From: Chryseobacterium sp. BLS98
GTDB lineage: Bacteria > Bacteroidota > Bacteroidia > Flavobacteriales > Weeksellaceae
Reading direction: 5' to 3'
DNA: 64,000 nt
Assembly (NCBI RefSeq): GCF_001045445.1
Contig: NZ_LFNF01000001.1
Location: 930,001 to 994,000 of the forward strand
Shown piece by piece: positions 25,934 to 35,158 of this stretch. The notes under the pieces were generated by a model. That model was given only the letters and a program-made list of their open reading frames with translations. It did no database searches and was not told the origin of the DNA. The position numbers and the translations under genes were made by a program. Every line of letters begins with the position of its first letter. Position 1 is the stretch's first letter.

Positions 25934-26521
25934 ATGTTTTTAGAAAATACAATTAATCATTCCAAACAAAGTGGTTGGATGGAAGTTATTTGTGGCTCTA
26001 TGTTTTCCGGAAAAACTGAAGAATTGATCCGGAGATTACGCAGAGCAGAAATGGCAGGACAGAACGTGGAGATTTTTAAACCGAGACTGGATATCCGATA
26101 TTCCGAAGAGGATGTTGTTTCTCACAATCAGAACAAGATCCGGAGTACGGCAGTAGATAATCCCAATGAAATTCTCCTTCTGGCTTCCAACTGTGATGTA
26201 GTGGGGATAGATGAAGCACAGTTTTTTGATGAAAGCATTGTTGATATTGCCAATCAGCTTGCCAACAGCGGCATAAGAGTAGTAATTGCAGGCCTAGATA
26301 TGGATTTCCTGGGACGACCGTTCGGGCCCATGCCCAATCTGATGGCGACTGCAGAATATGTCACAAAAGTGCATGCTATTTGCAAGAGAACGGGTAATCT
26401 GGCCAATTATTCGATGAGGACTTCACAGGGAAATGATCTGGTAGAGCTTGGCGAAACCGAAAGCTATGAAGCTGTAAGCCGTCGTGTTTTTATTGATGAA
26501 GTACTTTCAAAAAGAAAATAG
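25934..26521 (+). CDS. tdk: Thymidine kinase, type II
   Basis: A 195-residue salvage enzyme that phosphorylates thymidine with ATP. The P-loop GSMFSGKTEELIRRL, the DEAQFFD motif and the lasso-region end NYSMRTSQGNDLVELGETESYEAVSRRVF are seen. The usual Cys4 zinc site is degraded: AICKRTGN replaces the first CxxC and SRRVFID the second CxxC/H, so only one cysteine remains. A metal-free lasso may be normal for this lineage. The chosen start leaves a 17-residue N-terminal extension before MEVICGSMF; the ATG at 25979 would be a shorter alternative. Confidence 0.92.
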   Translation: MFLENTINHSKQSGWMEVICGSMFSGKTEELIRRLRRAEMAGQNVEIFKPRLDIRYSEEDVVSHNQNKIRSTAVDNPNEILLLASNCDVVGIDEAQFFDESIVDIANQLANSGIRVVIAGLDMDFLGRPFGPMPNLMATAEYVTKVHAICKRTGNLANYSMRTSQGNDLVELGETESYEAVSRRVFIDEVLSKRK

Positions 26522-26545
26522 CTGTAAAAGTAAAACAGCAAAGTT

Positions 26546-26671
26546 GTAAAAAGGCTGAATGCAGCAAATATAATAGTGGCTATTTAATATAAAATGAAAA
26601 GCGAAAAAGCCAGACTGTAAAATATTTAACAAGGAAAAACCAGATGATATCATCAATCTCAGCCTTTTTAC
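26546..26671. repeat. Inverted-repeat intergenic element
   Basis: GTAAAAAGGCTGA (26546-26558) and TCAGCCTTTTTAC (26659-26671) form a perfect 13-bp inverted repeat about 100 bp apart in the tdk to murF-alr gap. The spacer also has GCGAAAAAGCC and the right flank TTTTGCCATTTCGC, words shared with the spacer at 7.05-7.2 kb. This suggests a dispersed non-coding element. Confidence 0.5.
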
Positions 26672-26720
26672 TATTTTACCTTTTGCCATTTCGCTAAAAA
26701 ATAAAGCAGAAGGGGTACCA

Positions 26721-29168
26721 ATGAATTATACAGTAAAACAAATTGCAGAGATCACCAATGCGCAAATCATTGGAGACGGAAACCTGTCGATCAGAAATAT
26801 AGCATTTGACAGCAGGATTATTTATTCAACGAAAAATACGGCATTTATTGCGATCAATACGCATAAGAATTCCGGTGAAAAGTTCATTGAATCTGCAGTG
26901 GACCGCGGTATTGATGTGATTATTTCCGAGCATCAGGATCCCAGGTTCGAACATGTAACATGGATCATTGTTGACAATTCGGTAGATTTTCTTCAAAAAC
27001 TGGCTCAATATCATTTTGAGCATTCTCACCTGAAATCCATCGGGATTACCGGAAGTAACGGTAAAACTATCTTAAAGGAATGGCTTTATCAATGTCTGTG
27101 GAATGAATTCCCGACTGTAAAAAGTCCAAAAAGCTTCAATTCCCAGATCGGTCTTCCGCTTTCCCTGCTTCAGATCAACAGCTCTTATGAGCTTGGAATT
27201 TTTGAAGTAGGAATTTCAAAACCTCACGAAATGGAAAAGCTGGAAAGTATATTCCATCCGCAAATCGGTCTTCTGACCCATATTGGAAATGCCCATGCAG
27301 CCAATTTTCAATCTGAAGAGGAGCTTATCGACGAAAAAATAAAGCTTTTTAAAGCTTCTGAAGTTATTATTTACAATGGCGATAATTCATTGGTTACCAA
27401 AAAAATAAAGGAATTATATTCAACCAAAAAATTAATTTCTTACGGTCTTAAGAAAGATAACCAGGTTTTCATTAAAGAAGATGTTTCTAAGGATGAAAAA
27501 ATAACGGTTGTTTACTTTGATGAAGAGATCTCTTTCCCTGTTCATCAGAGAGATGAAGCCACACTCACCAATGCCCTGGCATTGATTACGGTTTTAAAGG
27601 AGCTGAAGATTGATAATCAGAAGATCGTTGAAAAGATCAATTCCTTAAAAGCTGTAGAAATGCGCCTGGAAGCCATCGAAGGAATTAAAAATAATATTGT
27701 TATTAATGATTCTTTTAACCTGGATCTGGATTCCCTGAAAACCGCCCTTCAGTTTCTTAATGAATATAAAAAACCTAAGAAATCTTTGGTTTTAACCGAT
27801 ATCGTAGGCGTTAATTCCAATTCTAAAGAACTCTACGAAGAAGTTTCCGAGTTGGTGAATGATCAGAATTTTGACTTTGTATTCCTGATCGGCGATGAAA
27901 TATCAAAATTCAGTGAATTATTTAAAGCTAAAACCTCCACTTTTGTCAGTACTCAGGAATTAATTGAAAGTAAGCGACTTACAGAAATTGAAAACCAGAT
28001 TATTCTTCTCAAAGGAGCAAGGAAATTTGAGATTGAAAAGCTTAAAGATATCCTTGAACTCAGAAAGCATGATACCGTTCTGGAAATTAACCTGAATGCT
28101 ATTCTTCATAATATCAACTATCATAAATCCCTGCTGAAACCGGGAACCAAAATGATGGCTATGGTAAAGGCAAATGCCTATGGATTGGGAAGCTATGAGA
28201 TTTCCGAATTTCTGCAGCATCACCATATCGATTATCTGGGGGTTGCTTATGCCGATGAAGGAATAGAACTGCGTAAAAAAGGCATTACCACACCTATCAT
28301 AATAATGAATCCTGAACAGCACAGCTACGAGGCCATTATTGAATATAACCTTGAACCTGAAATCTACAGTTTCAGGGTTTTGGAATTATTCTATGAAGCT
28401 GTACAGAAATCAGGCTACGATAAAAAATATCCTATACATATCAAGCTTGAAACGGGAATGCACCGTCTTGGTTTCAAAGATTTTGAATTGGATGAGCTAA
28501 GCGAAACTTTAAGTCATAAAAATGTAAAGGTTCAGAGTTTATTCAGTCACCTTTCTTCTTCTGATATGCCAGAAGAAAGGGAATTTACATACAAACAGTT
28601 TGAGATTTTCGAAAAGAATTCAAGCTATCTGATTGAGAAACTGGGCTACGCTCCTCTCCGACATATCCTGAATTCTTCCGGAATAACAAGTTATGCGGAA
28701 CACCAGTATGATATGGTAAGAATCGGGATCGGAATGATTGGAGAATCACCCTGTAGTGAAATACAGAAACAACTTCAGTCTGTAGTAAGTTTTAAAACCG
28801 TAATTTCACAGATCTCAACAGTTGATACAGGAGAATCTGTAGGCTACAGCAGAAAATATAAGCCTGATCATGCAGCTAAGATTGCTACTATTCCGGTGGG
28901 ATATGCGGACGGAATCCCAAGATTGATAGGCAACCAGGTAGGAAATGTAGGAGTTAATAAGATTCTGGCTCCCATTGTAGGAAATCTTTGTATGGATATG
29001 ATGATGATTAATGTAGACCAAATACCTAATGTAAAGGAAGGTGACACTGTTACCATTTTTAATGCAAAACCAAGTTTAAAAGAATTTGCAGGATACTGCA
29101 AAACTATAACCTATGAAGTGTTAACCTCCATTTCGCCCCGGGTGAAACGGATTTATATAAAAGACTAG
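26721..29168 (+). CDS. murF-alr: Bifunctional MurF / alanine racemase
   Basis: An 815-residue fusion. Residues 1-450 are UDP-MurNAc-tripeptide D-Ala-D-Ala ligase: GITGSNGKTILKEW is the ATP P-loop and THIGNAHAANF a later Mur motif. Residues about 450-815 are a PLP-dependent alanine racemase. AMVKANAYGLGSYE holds the PLP lysine, LETGMHRLGF is a core motif, VRIGIGMIG binds PLP phosphate, and VGYSRKYKP, VGYADGIPR and GNLCMDMMM give the C-terminal domain with the Tyr base. The fusion makes and uses D-Ala in one chain and is known from Bacteroidota. The patatin gene follows 2 bp later. Confidence 0.95.
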   Translation: MNYTVKQIAEITNAQIIGDGNLSIRNIAFDSRIIYSTKNTAFIAINTHKNSGEKFIESAVDRGIDVIISEHQDPRFEHVTWIIVDNSVDFLQKLAQYHFEHSHLKSIGITGSNGKTILKEWLYQCLWNEFPTVKSPKSFNSQIGLPLSLLQINSSYELGIFEVGISKPHEMEKLESIFHPQIGLLTHIGNAHAANFQSEEELIDEKIKLFKASEVIIYNGDNSLVTKKIKELYSTKKLISYGLKKDNQVFIKEDVSKDEKITVVYFDEEISFPVHQRDEATLTNALALITVLKELKIDNQKIVEKINSLKAVEMRLEAIEGIKNNIVINDSFNLDLDSLKTALQFLNEYKKPKKSLVLTDIVGVNSNSKELYEEVSELVNDQNFDFVFLIGDEISKFSELFKAKTSTFVSTQELIESKRLTEIENQIILLKGARKFEIEKLKDILELRKHDTVLEINLNAILHNINYHKSLLKPGTKMMAMVKANAYGLGSYEISEFLQHHHIDYLGVAYADEGIELRKKGITTPIIIMNPEQHSYEAIIEYNLEPEIYSFRVLELFYEAVQKSGYDKKYPIHIKLETGMHRLGFKDFELDELSETLSHKNVKVQSLFSHLSSSDMPEEREFTYKQFEIFEKNSSYLIEKLGYAPLRHILNSSGITSYAEHQYDMVRIGIGMIGESPCSEIQKQLQSVVSFKTVISQISTVDTGESVGYSRKYKPDHAAKIATIPVGYADGIPRLIGNQVGNVGVNKILAPIVGNLCMDMMMINVDQIPNVKEGDTVTIFNAKPSLKEFAGYCKTITYEVLTSISPRVKRIYIKD

Positions 29169-29170
29169 TT

Positions 29171-31327
29171 ATGAGAAAACTCCTGATCCTTCTCTTCGTA
29201 TTTCAACTTCTTATGATCCATTCCCAGGTGAAAAAGGATCTGGTCATACCAAAAAATCCAAAAATAGGTCTTTCACTTGCGGGTGGTGGTGCCAAAGGAT
29301 TTTCACATGTCGGAGTACTGAAAGTATTAGATTCATTGGGAGTAAAAGTCGATTACATCTCAGGGACCAGTATGGGTGCTATCGTAGGTGGATTATATGC
29401 TTCAGGATATTCCGGGAAAGAAATAGAAAAAATTGTAATGGATACGGATTTCTATTCTCTTATCATGGATCCGAAATCCCGGCAGGAGTCTTCTTTCTTC
29501 AATAAATCCGTTGATAAATATCTTCTATCCATCCCTTTAAAGAACGGAAAAATATCCCTTCCCTCTTCTATAAGTTCCGGCCAGAGAAATGTATACCTTC
29601 TCAAGGAGCTTTTCAAAAATGTTTCCAATATTGATGATTTCTCCAAATTACCCATCCCTTTCATGTGTGTTGCTACCAATCTGGAAAGCGGAAATATGGA
29701 AATTTTTGAAAAAGGAGATCTTGTACAGTCCATTATGGCGAGTTCAGCATTTCCTTCTCTCATGGATCCTGTTAAAATTGGCGATAGTATTTATATAGAC
29801 GGAGCAATGACCGTTAATTATCCTTCAAAACCGTTAAAGGACAAAGGAATCGATATTGTGATCGGTGTGGACCTTAACCAGGATTTATCGAAAAGAGAGG
29901 ATTTAAACAATATTATTTCAATTCTGAACCAGGTTATTGATTTCGGAATCAAAAGAGATACAAAAAAGCAATACAAATACACAGATATTAATATCAAGCC
30001 GGATTTAAAAGGCATGACTGCAACCAGCTATGATGAGAAGAAAAAAATTCTTGACAGCGGGTATGCGGAAGGAAAAAAATATGCAGCGGTACTGGACCAG
30101 CTTCCAAAACGCCAGTTTGACCGTCTCAGAGAGCGCGTAAATCCCATATATTCCAATGTATATAAGATTGACAGCATTTCACTGGATGGAGGCCGTATTT
30201 ACGGTAAAAACTATGTTCTGGGGAAAATGGGGCTCCGCCTCCCTTCCATGCAGACTTACGGCTCCATCAATAAAAAAATAGATAAACTGGTTGCAACCAA
30301 TAATTACCGTTTTATCAATTATGATATTATTCCCGAAAATAATGCCAATTATCTTAAACTGTACGTTACAGAAGATGAAGCTCGTCATTTCCTGAAGGTC
30401 GGACTGCATTATGATGAAGTATTCAAAACCGGTCTTCTTCTGAATTATTCGGGAAAACGTCTTTTATTCAAAAATTCAAATCTGTCACTTGACGTGGTGG
30501 TAGGCGACAAACCAAGATACTATCTGAATTATTTTATAGATAACGGATATATTCCGGGCTTCGGTATTTACTCATCCGGAATGAGCTTTGATCTGAAAAA
30601 CATGGACAATAATGTGGTTGACAAATGGGAATGGTTCAGAAATGAAGCTTTTATACAGTCTGTATGGAAAGATAAATTTGCCATCGGAGGTGGAATCAGC
30701 CACGATTATTTCGGAGCAGAAATAAATGGCGAGCATGAAAGATATATGAGATTTTTAAATCCTTATGTCTTTTTGAAAAGCGATACCCAGAATGATAAAG
30801 ATTTCCCCTCCAGAGGTATTTACATTAATGCTGAAGGAAAAGTAGTAGATCTTTTAAAATCTGAGGTCGAAAAGAGAATTATCCAGGTTAAAGCCGACAT
30901 CAGGCTGAATGTTCCCCTTTCCAAGCAGTTTTCCTACCGTCTTAACCTTTACGGGGGAATTACAATCGGTGATGATCTTCCGGAATTTTACCAGTACAGA
31001 CTGGGAGGGATTTTTGAACAGAATATGATCAACTTCAAGAGTTTCGGAGGCTTTTATTTTGCACAGCTCAATACCAATAATGTAATCCTTGTTTCCAATG
31101 ATATTCAGTTCAAATTTAATAAAAACTATTTCCTGAGCGGGAATTTCAGCTTTGCGAACCTTTCGGATGATATCAACTTCGAAGATGCAGTTAAAGTAAA
31201 TTATAGCTCAGTAGGGCTTACGGCTGGATACAAATCTCCGTTCGGGCAGATTAAGATCAACTTTAGCCATTCACTTAAAAACAATCAAAAAGGCATATTC
31301 AGTGTTATTTTAGGACACTGGTTTTAA
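29171..31327 (+). CDS. Patatin-like phospholipase with outer-membrane barrel
   Basis: A 718-residue protein with a signal peptide (LLILLFVFQLLMIHSQ). The patatin domain at about 35-230 has the oxyanion loop LAGGGAKGF, the nucleophile GTSMG and the DGA of the Ser-Asp dyad (IDGAMTVNYP). The middle (about 310-420) has POTRA-like features (YKIDSISLDGGRIYG). The C-terminal about 300 residues are an Omp85-like barrel ending in FSVILGHWF, with a terminal aromatic. This is the layout of surface phospholipases such as PlpD. It probably hydrolyses lipids at or outside the outer membrane. It sits 2 bp after murF-alr and 4 bp before ybeY, so it is part of that operon. Confidence 0.9.
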   Translation: MRKLLILLFVFQLLMIHSQVKKDLVIPKNPKIGLSLAGGGAKGFSHVGVLKVLDSLGVKVDYISGTSMGAIVGGLYASGYSGKEIEKIVMDTDFYSLIMDPKSRQESSFFNKSVDKYLLSIPLKNGKISLPSSISSGQRNVYLLKELFKNVSNIDDFSKLPIPFMCVATNLESGNMEIFEKGDLVQSIMASSAFPSLMDPVKIGDSIYIDGAMTVNYPSKPLKDKGIDIVIGVDLNQDLSKREDLNNIISILNQVIDFGIKRDTKKQYKYTDINIKPDLKGMTATSYDEKKKILDSGYAEGKKYAAVLDQLPKRQFDRLRERVNPIYSNVYKIDSISLDGGRIYGKNYVLGKMGLRLPSMQTYGSINKKIDKLVATNNYRFINYDIIPENNANYLKLYVTEDEARHFLKVGLHYDEVFKTGLLLNYSGKRLLFKNSNLSLDVVVGDKPRYYLNYFIDNGYIPGFGIYSSGMSFDLKNMDNNVVDKWEWFRNEAFIQSVWKDKFAIGGGISHDYFGAEINGEHERYMRFLNPYVFLKSDTQNDKDFPSRGIYINAEGKVVDLLKSEVEKRIIQVKADIRLNVPLSKQFSYRLNLYGGITIGDDLPEFYQYRLGGIFEQNMINFKSFGGFYFAQLNTNNVILVSNDIQFKFNKNYFLSGNFSFANLSDDINFEDAVKVNYSSVGLTAGYKSPFGQIKINFSHSLKNNQKGIFSVILGHWF

Positions 31328-31331
31328 TACA

Positions 31332-31751
31332 ATGATACAATTCTTTTACGAAAACTTAGAAGAATCTGTGAATACAGATTATCAAAAATGGCTGGAAGAT
31401 ATTATTCTTTCAGAAGGAAAAAAACCTGGTGAAATCAATTATATTTTCTGTGATGACGAATATCTGCTGAAGATTAATCAGGATTATTTGCAGCATGATT
31501 ATTATACCGATATCATCACTTTCGATTATGTAAAAGGCAAAACAATAAGCGGAGAGATTTTCGTATCTTTGCAGCGAATTTCAGACAACGCTTCTACCCT
31601 TTCCAGAGATTATGAGGAAGAACTAAAAAGAGTCCTCGCTCACGGAATCCTTCACCTGGCAGGATACAAGGATAAGACGGAAGAAGAAGAGAAAGAGATG
31701 CGAAGAATGGAAGATTTATATTTAACTAAGTTTAAGGAAACAAATCCTTAA
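31332..31751 (+). CDS. ybeY: Endoribonuclease YbeY
   Basis: A 139-residue metalloprotein of 16S rRNA 3'-end maturation and ribosome quality control. The zinc motif is HGILHLAGYKD: the two histidines of HGxLHxxGYxH are present, but the third ligand position is Asp, followed by the KTEEEEKEMRRMED helix. Asp at this site is, as I recall, usual in Bacteroidota. The CDDEYLLKINQDYLQHDYYTDIITFDY region is typical. It is the last gene of the murF-alr/patatin operon. Confidence 0.93.
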   Translation: MIQFFYENLEESVNTDYQKWLEDIILSEGKKPGEINYIFCDDEYLLKINQDYLQHDYYTDIITFDYVKGKTISGEIFVSLQRISDNASTLSRDYEEELKRVLAHGILHLAGYKDKTEEEEKEMRRMEDLYLTKFKETNP

Positions 31752-31838
31752 TAAATTGAAGAATTGCTTAAATAACAATTCGTAAAGTATTCAGTTATAG
31801 CTAGTATAAAAGCTCACCTGGAGCGCATTCTTCAAAAA

Positions 31839-31854
31839 TGTTTCACGTGAAACA
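31839..31854. promoter_or_regulatory. parS centromere site, upstream of mnmG
   Basis: TGTTTCACGTGAAACA is a perfect 16-bp palindrome equal to the widely conserved ParB-binding parS consensus. It is extended by AA and TT to a 20-bp palindrome (31837-31856). It lies 48 bp before the mnmG start. parS sites normally cluster near the replication origin and nucleate ParB. Confidence 0.9.
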
Positions 31855-31901
31855 TTCAAGGAAAATAGTAAAAATAAGAGCTTTAAATAAGCAATATAAA
31901 A

Positions 31902-33764
31902 ATGATTTCAGAAATATACGACGTAATTGTAGTAGGTGCCGGACATGCAGGATGTGAAGCTGCAGCTGCGGCTGCGAACCTAGGTTCAAAGACCCTGCTT
32001 GTTACAATGAATATGCAGACCATCGGACAGATGAGCTGCAACCCGGCCATGGGAGGAATCGCAAAAGGACAGATTGTAAGAGAGATTGATGCTATGGGAG
32101 GATACTCCGGAATTGTAGCTGATAAATCTGCTATCCAGTTCAAAATGCTCAACCTTTCAAAAGGTCCTGCTATGTGGTCTCCAAGAACCCAAAACGACAG
32201 AATGCTTTTTGCAGAAGAATGGAGACTAGCATTAGAAAATACGCCTAATCTTGATTTTTTCCAGGATATGGTGAAACAGCTTATTGTAGAAAATAATAAG
32301 GTAACCGGAGTTATTACTTCTTTGGGAATTGAAATAAAAGCTAAATCTGTAGTTCTTACCAACGGAACTTTTCTGAATGGACTGATTCATGTTGGAGATA
32401 AGCAATTAGGCGGAGGAAGAATGGGTGAACCCAGAGCTTTCGGAATTACAGAGCAGCTTGTAAGTTTAGGCTTCGAAGCCGGAAGAATGAAAACAGGAAC
32501 CCCTCCCCGAGTGGATGGAAGAAGCCTGGATTATTCCAAAATGGAAGAACAGAAAGGAGATGAAAATCCTCAAAAGTTCAGCTATATGGATACCCCTAAA
32601 TTAACAAAACAATTAAGCTGCCATATCGTATACACCAATGAAACGGTACACGATATTTTGCGTGAAGGTTTTGACAGAAGTCCTATGTTTAACGGAACTA
32701 TCCAAAGTTTAGGTCCAAGATATTGCCCAAGTATTGAAGATAAAATCAATCGTTTTGCAGAAAGAACAAGACACCAGCTTTTCGTAGAACCGGAAGGTTG
32801 GAAAACTGTTGAGATTTACGTAAACGGATTCAGTTCTTCCCTTCCTGAAGATGTACAGATCAAAGCTATGAAGCAAATTCCAGGATTTGAAAACGTAAAA
32901 GTTTTCCGTCCCGGTTATGCTATTGAATACGACTACTTCCCTCCTACTCAATTAAAGCATACTCTAGAAACCAAATTAATTGCTAATTTATATTTTGCGG
33001 GCCAGATCAATGGTACTACAGGATATGAAGAAGCAGCCGGACAAGGATTAATTGCCGGGATCAATGCCCACAATAAAGTGCATGATAAAGAAGATTTTAT
33101 CCTAAACAGGGATGAAGCTTATATTGGGGTACTGATTGATGATCTTATTACGAAAGGAACAGAAGAACCTTACAGAATGTTTACTTCCCGTGCAGAATAC
33201 AGGCTTTTACTGAGACAGGATAACGCTGATATCAGACTTACTAAAAAAGCATTTGATTTAGGGCTTGCAAAAGAAGACAGATTAAGAAAAGTTGAAACCA
33301 AAGTATCTAAGAGTCAGGAACTTGAAGATTTTTTACGAGAAACTTCTTTAAAACCAGGTATTATCAATCCTATCCTTGAAAAATCAGAAAGTAATCCTGT
33401 TGATCAAGCTTATAAAGCTGCTCAGTTCCTGACAAGACCTAATATTACATTAGAAAAGCTGGATGAAATTGATATTATTAAAGAATTTTCTTCTCAATAT
33501 GATGAAGAAATAAGAGAACAGGCAGAAATCAATATTAAATACAAAGGTTATATTGAAAAGGAAAAAGAAAATGTTGCTAAGCTTAACCGCCTGGAAAACA
33601 TAAAAATTCCTGAAGACTTTGATTATAAAAGCCTTTCAAGCCTTTCTTCCGAAGCAAAACAAAAAATGTCCAATGTAAGACCTAAGACTATTGCTCAGGC
33701 AGGAAGGATCAGTGGTGTTTCTCCGGCTGATATAAACGTTTTGCTGGTGTATTTAGGACGTTAA
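31902..33764 (+). CDS. mnmG: tRNA uridine 5-carboxymethylaminomethyl modification enzyme MnmG
   Basis: A 620-residue FAD enzyme that with MnmE installs the cmnm5 group on U34 of some tRNAs. The dinucleotide fold VVGAGHAGCEAAAAAA, SCNPAMGGIAKGQIVREIDAMGG, LTNGTFLNGLIHVG, ETGTPPR-type motif (MKTGTPPRVDG), FAGQINGTTGYEEAAGQGLIAG and the final PADINVLLVYLG are complete. The gene is bracketed by two identical parS palindromes. In many bacteria mnmG is near oriC, and this fits. Confidence 0.97.
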   Translation: MISEIYDVIVVGAGHAGCEAAAAAANLGSKTLLVTMNMQTIGQMSCNPAMGGIAKGQIVREIDAMGGYSGIVADKSAIQFKMLNLSKGPAMWSPRTQNDRMLFAEEWRLALENTPNLDFFQDMVKQLIVENNKVTGVITSLGIEIKAKSVVLTNGTFLNGLIHVGDKQLGGGRMGEPRAFGITEQLVSLGFEAGRMKTGTPPRVDGRSLDYSKMEEQKGDENPQKFSYMDTPKLTKQLSCHIVYTNETVHDILREGFDRSPMFNGTIQSLGPRYCPSIEDKINRFAERTRHQLFVEPEGWKTVEIYVNGFSSSLPEDVQIKAMKQIPGFENVKVFRPGYAIEYDYFPPTQLKHTLETKLIANLYFAGQINGTTGYEEAAGQGLIAGINAHNKVHDKEDFILNRDEAYIGVLIDDLITKGTEEPYRMFTSRAEYRLLLRQDNADIRLTKKAFDLGLAKEDRLRKVETKVSKSQELEDFLRETSLKPGIINPILEKSESNPVDQAYKAAQFLTRPNITLEKLDEIDIIKEFSSQYDEEIREQAEINIKYKGYIEKEKENVAKLNRLENIKIPEDFDYKSLSSLSSEAKQKMSNVRPKTIAQAGRISGVSPADINVLLVYLGR

Positions 33765-33772
33765 ATCAAAAA

Positions 33773-33788
33773 TGTTTCACGTGAAACA
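33773..33788. promoter_or_regulatory. parS centromere site, downstream of mnmG
   Basis: This is a second exact TGTTTCACGTGAAACA, again in the 20-bp palindrome context AATGT...ACATT (33771-33790). It starts 9 bp after the mnmG stop and 1,934 bp from the first copy. Being intergenic, both can stay free of coding constraint. Confidence 0.9.
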
Positions 33789-33877
33789 TTTGTAAATTAA
33801 AAGCAAAAATAAGGGTGTTTATGAACGTAAATACAATACATAAATTCCCTTATTTTAAAATATCAAGATATCATTTC

Positions 33878-34699
33878 ATGAGAATAAAAGATCATTTTCT
33901 TTCACAGGAAATATTTGAAATTAAAGAAACGGAAACAAAAGGAGTTTTTAAAACTTCCCCTATCCCATCCAATATTTCAAGATATTATGAAAGCGAAGAT
34001 TATATTTCCCATCATCAGGATTCAGGGAGCTTAAAAGAAAAGCTTTACAAGTTTCTGCAGTCTTTTAATCTTCAGTACAAAAGAAATATACTTGCAGACA
34101 GAATACAAAAAGGATCAAAAGTTCTGGATTATGGTTGCGGTGCCGGAGAATTTGTAAAGTATATAGAAAACGATTTTGAAACTTTTGGTTTTGAGCCTGA
34201 TGCAGATGCCAGGAAAGCATCGCTGAATAAAATATCCAAAGCTGTAGTACTTGATAACATTCAAACCATTCCCGACAACAGTTTGGATGCCATCACATTA
34301 TGGCACGTGTTTGAACATATAGAAAACCAGGATGAGATGCTTGAGATATTTCACAGGAAATTAAAAGATAAAGGTCTGCTAATTATTGCTGTTCCCAACC
34401 CTACTTCCTATGATGCAAAACATTACAAAGAATATTGGGCAGCTTATGATGTACCGAGGCATATTTATCATTTCTCCAAAAACGGTATGGAAAATTTAAT
34501 TTCGAAGAAACCGAACTGGAAAATGAGAAAAATCAAACCTTTGGTCCTCGACTCATTTTACATCTCAATGCTGAGCGAAAAATACAAAAAATCACCATTT
34601 TTTTGGCTAAAAGCAGTTGTCTATGGAACCATTTCTAACGTAAAGGCACTTTTTTCGAACGAATTTTCGAGTTTGATATACATTATCGAAAAAAAGTAG
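33878..34699 (+). CDS. Class I SAM-dependent methyltransferase
   Basis: A 273-residue protein from the ATG at 33878; the longer frame begins with GTG at 33815 and adds residues atypical of the family. Motif I is VLDYGCGAGEFV, the acidic residue after strand 2 is in FGFEPDADA, and LDAITLWHVFEHIEN is the methyltransferase-11/23 motif, followed by LKDKGLLIIAVPNPTSYD. The N-terminal SRYYESEDYISHHQDSGSLKEKLY region is typical of flavobacterial homologues. The substrate is unknown. It follows mnmG and the second parS site. Confidence 0.85.
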   Translation: MRIKDHFLSQEIFEIKETETKGVFKTSPIPSNISRYYESEDYISHHQDSGSLKEKLYKFLQSFNLQYKRNILADRIQKGSKVLDYGCGAGEFVKYIENDFETFGFEPDADARKASLNKISKAVVLDNIQTIPDNSLDAITLWHVFEHIENQDEMLEIFHRKLKDKGLLIIAVPNPTSYDAKHYKEYWAAYDVPRHIYHFSKNGMENLISKKPNWKMRKIKPLVLDSFYISMLSEKYKKSPFFWLKAVVYGTISNVKALFSNEFSSLIYIIEKK

Positions 34700-34758
34700 A
34701 AAATCGATTTTTAAGCCATTTCTGAAGGTCAATTTTCACTCATTTTAGCATAAAAAAT

Positions 34759-34790
34759 AAAATCCGGAGAATTTTCCGGATTTTATTTTT
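34759..34790 (+). terminator. Terminator after methyltransferase gene
   Basis: AAAATCCGGA (34759-34768) pairs perfectly with TCCGGATTTT (34775-34784) around GAATTT and is followed by T-rich sequence. Confidence 0.85.
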
Positions 34791-35108
34791 CTATTTTGAT
34801 CTTAATGCAATTTTAAAATTAAGTCTTCCCCTACTCCATTGTATTAAATCTTAAAGACATACAAGAATTTGAAAGTTCATGAAAAAATTAAATTGAAAAA
34901 TTTAAGAATCGAATTAACACTCAACTATATTACATGAAAATATAAAATTATAAATGTTTCGATTTTTAGGCAAAAATTTACACTTAGATTAAAATTACAG
35001 ATATCCACATCTTTTAAACAAAAACAGAAAATGGTTGGTGATTTTCTGGAATCATCACATTAATACAAATTTCATATCAATCATAAAAATTAGTTCATGT
35101 TATAAAAT

Positions 35109-35136
35109 AAAAAGACCGTCGGAAATGACGGTCTTC
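35109..35136 (-). terminator. Terminator after pgk
   Basis: AAGACCGTC (35112-35120) pairs with GACGGTCTT (35127-35135) around GGAAAT. On the minus strand it is followed by T residues. Confidence 0.85.
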
Positions 35137-35158
35137 TATAGAGATAAAATATTTTAAA

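Larger units (their letters stand above)
34700..35158. other. Intergenic region between convergent genes
   Basis: About 459 bp of AT-rich DNA with a terminator at each end and nothing recognisable between (about 34790-35105). Confidence 0.5.

Noticed and set aside
31332-31751. Loss of the third zinc ligand in YbeY as a sign of inactivation
   Set aside because: Asp occupies the position of the third His and can bind metal; this appears to be usual in the phylum.
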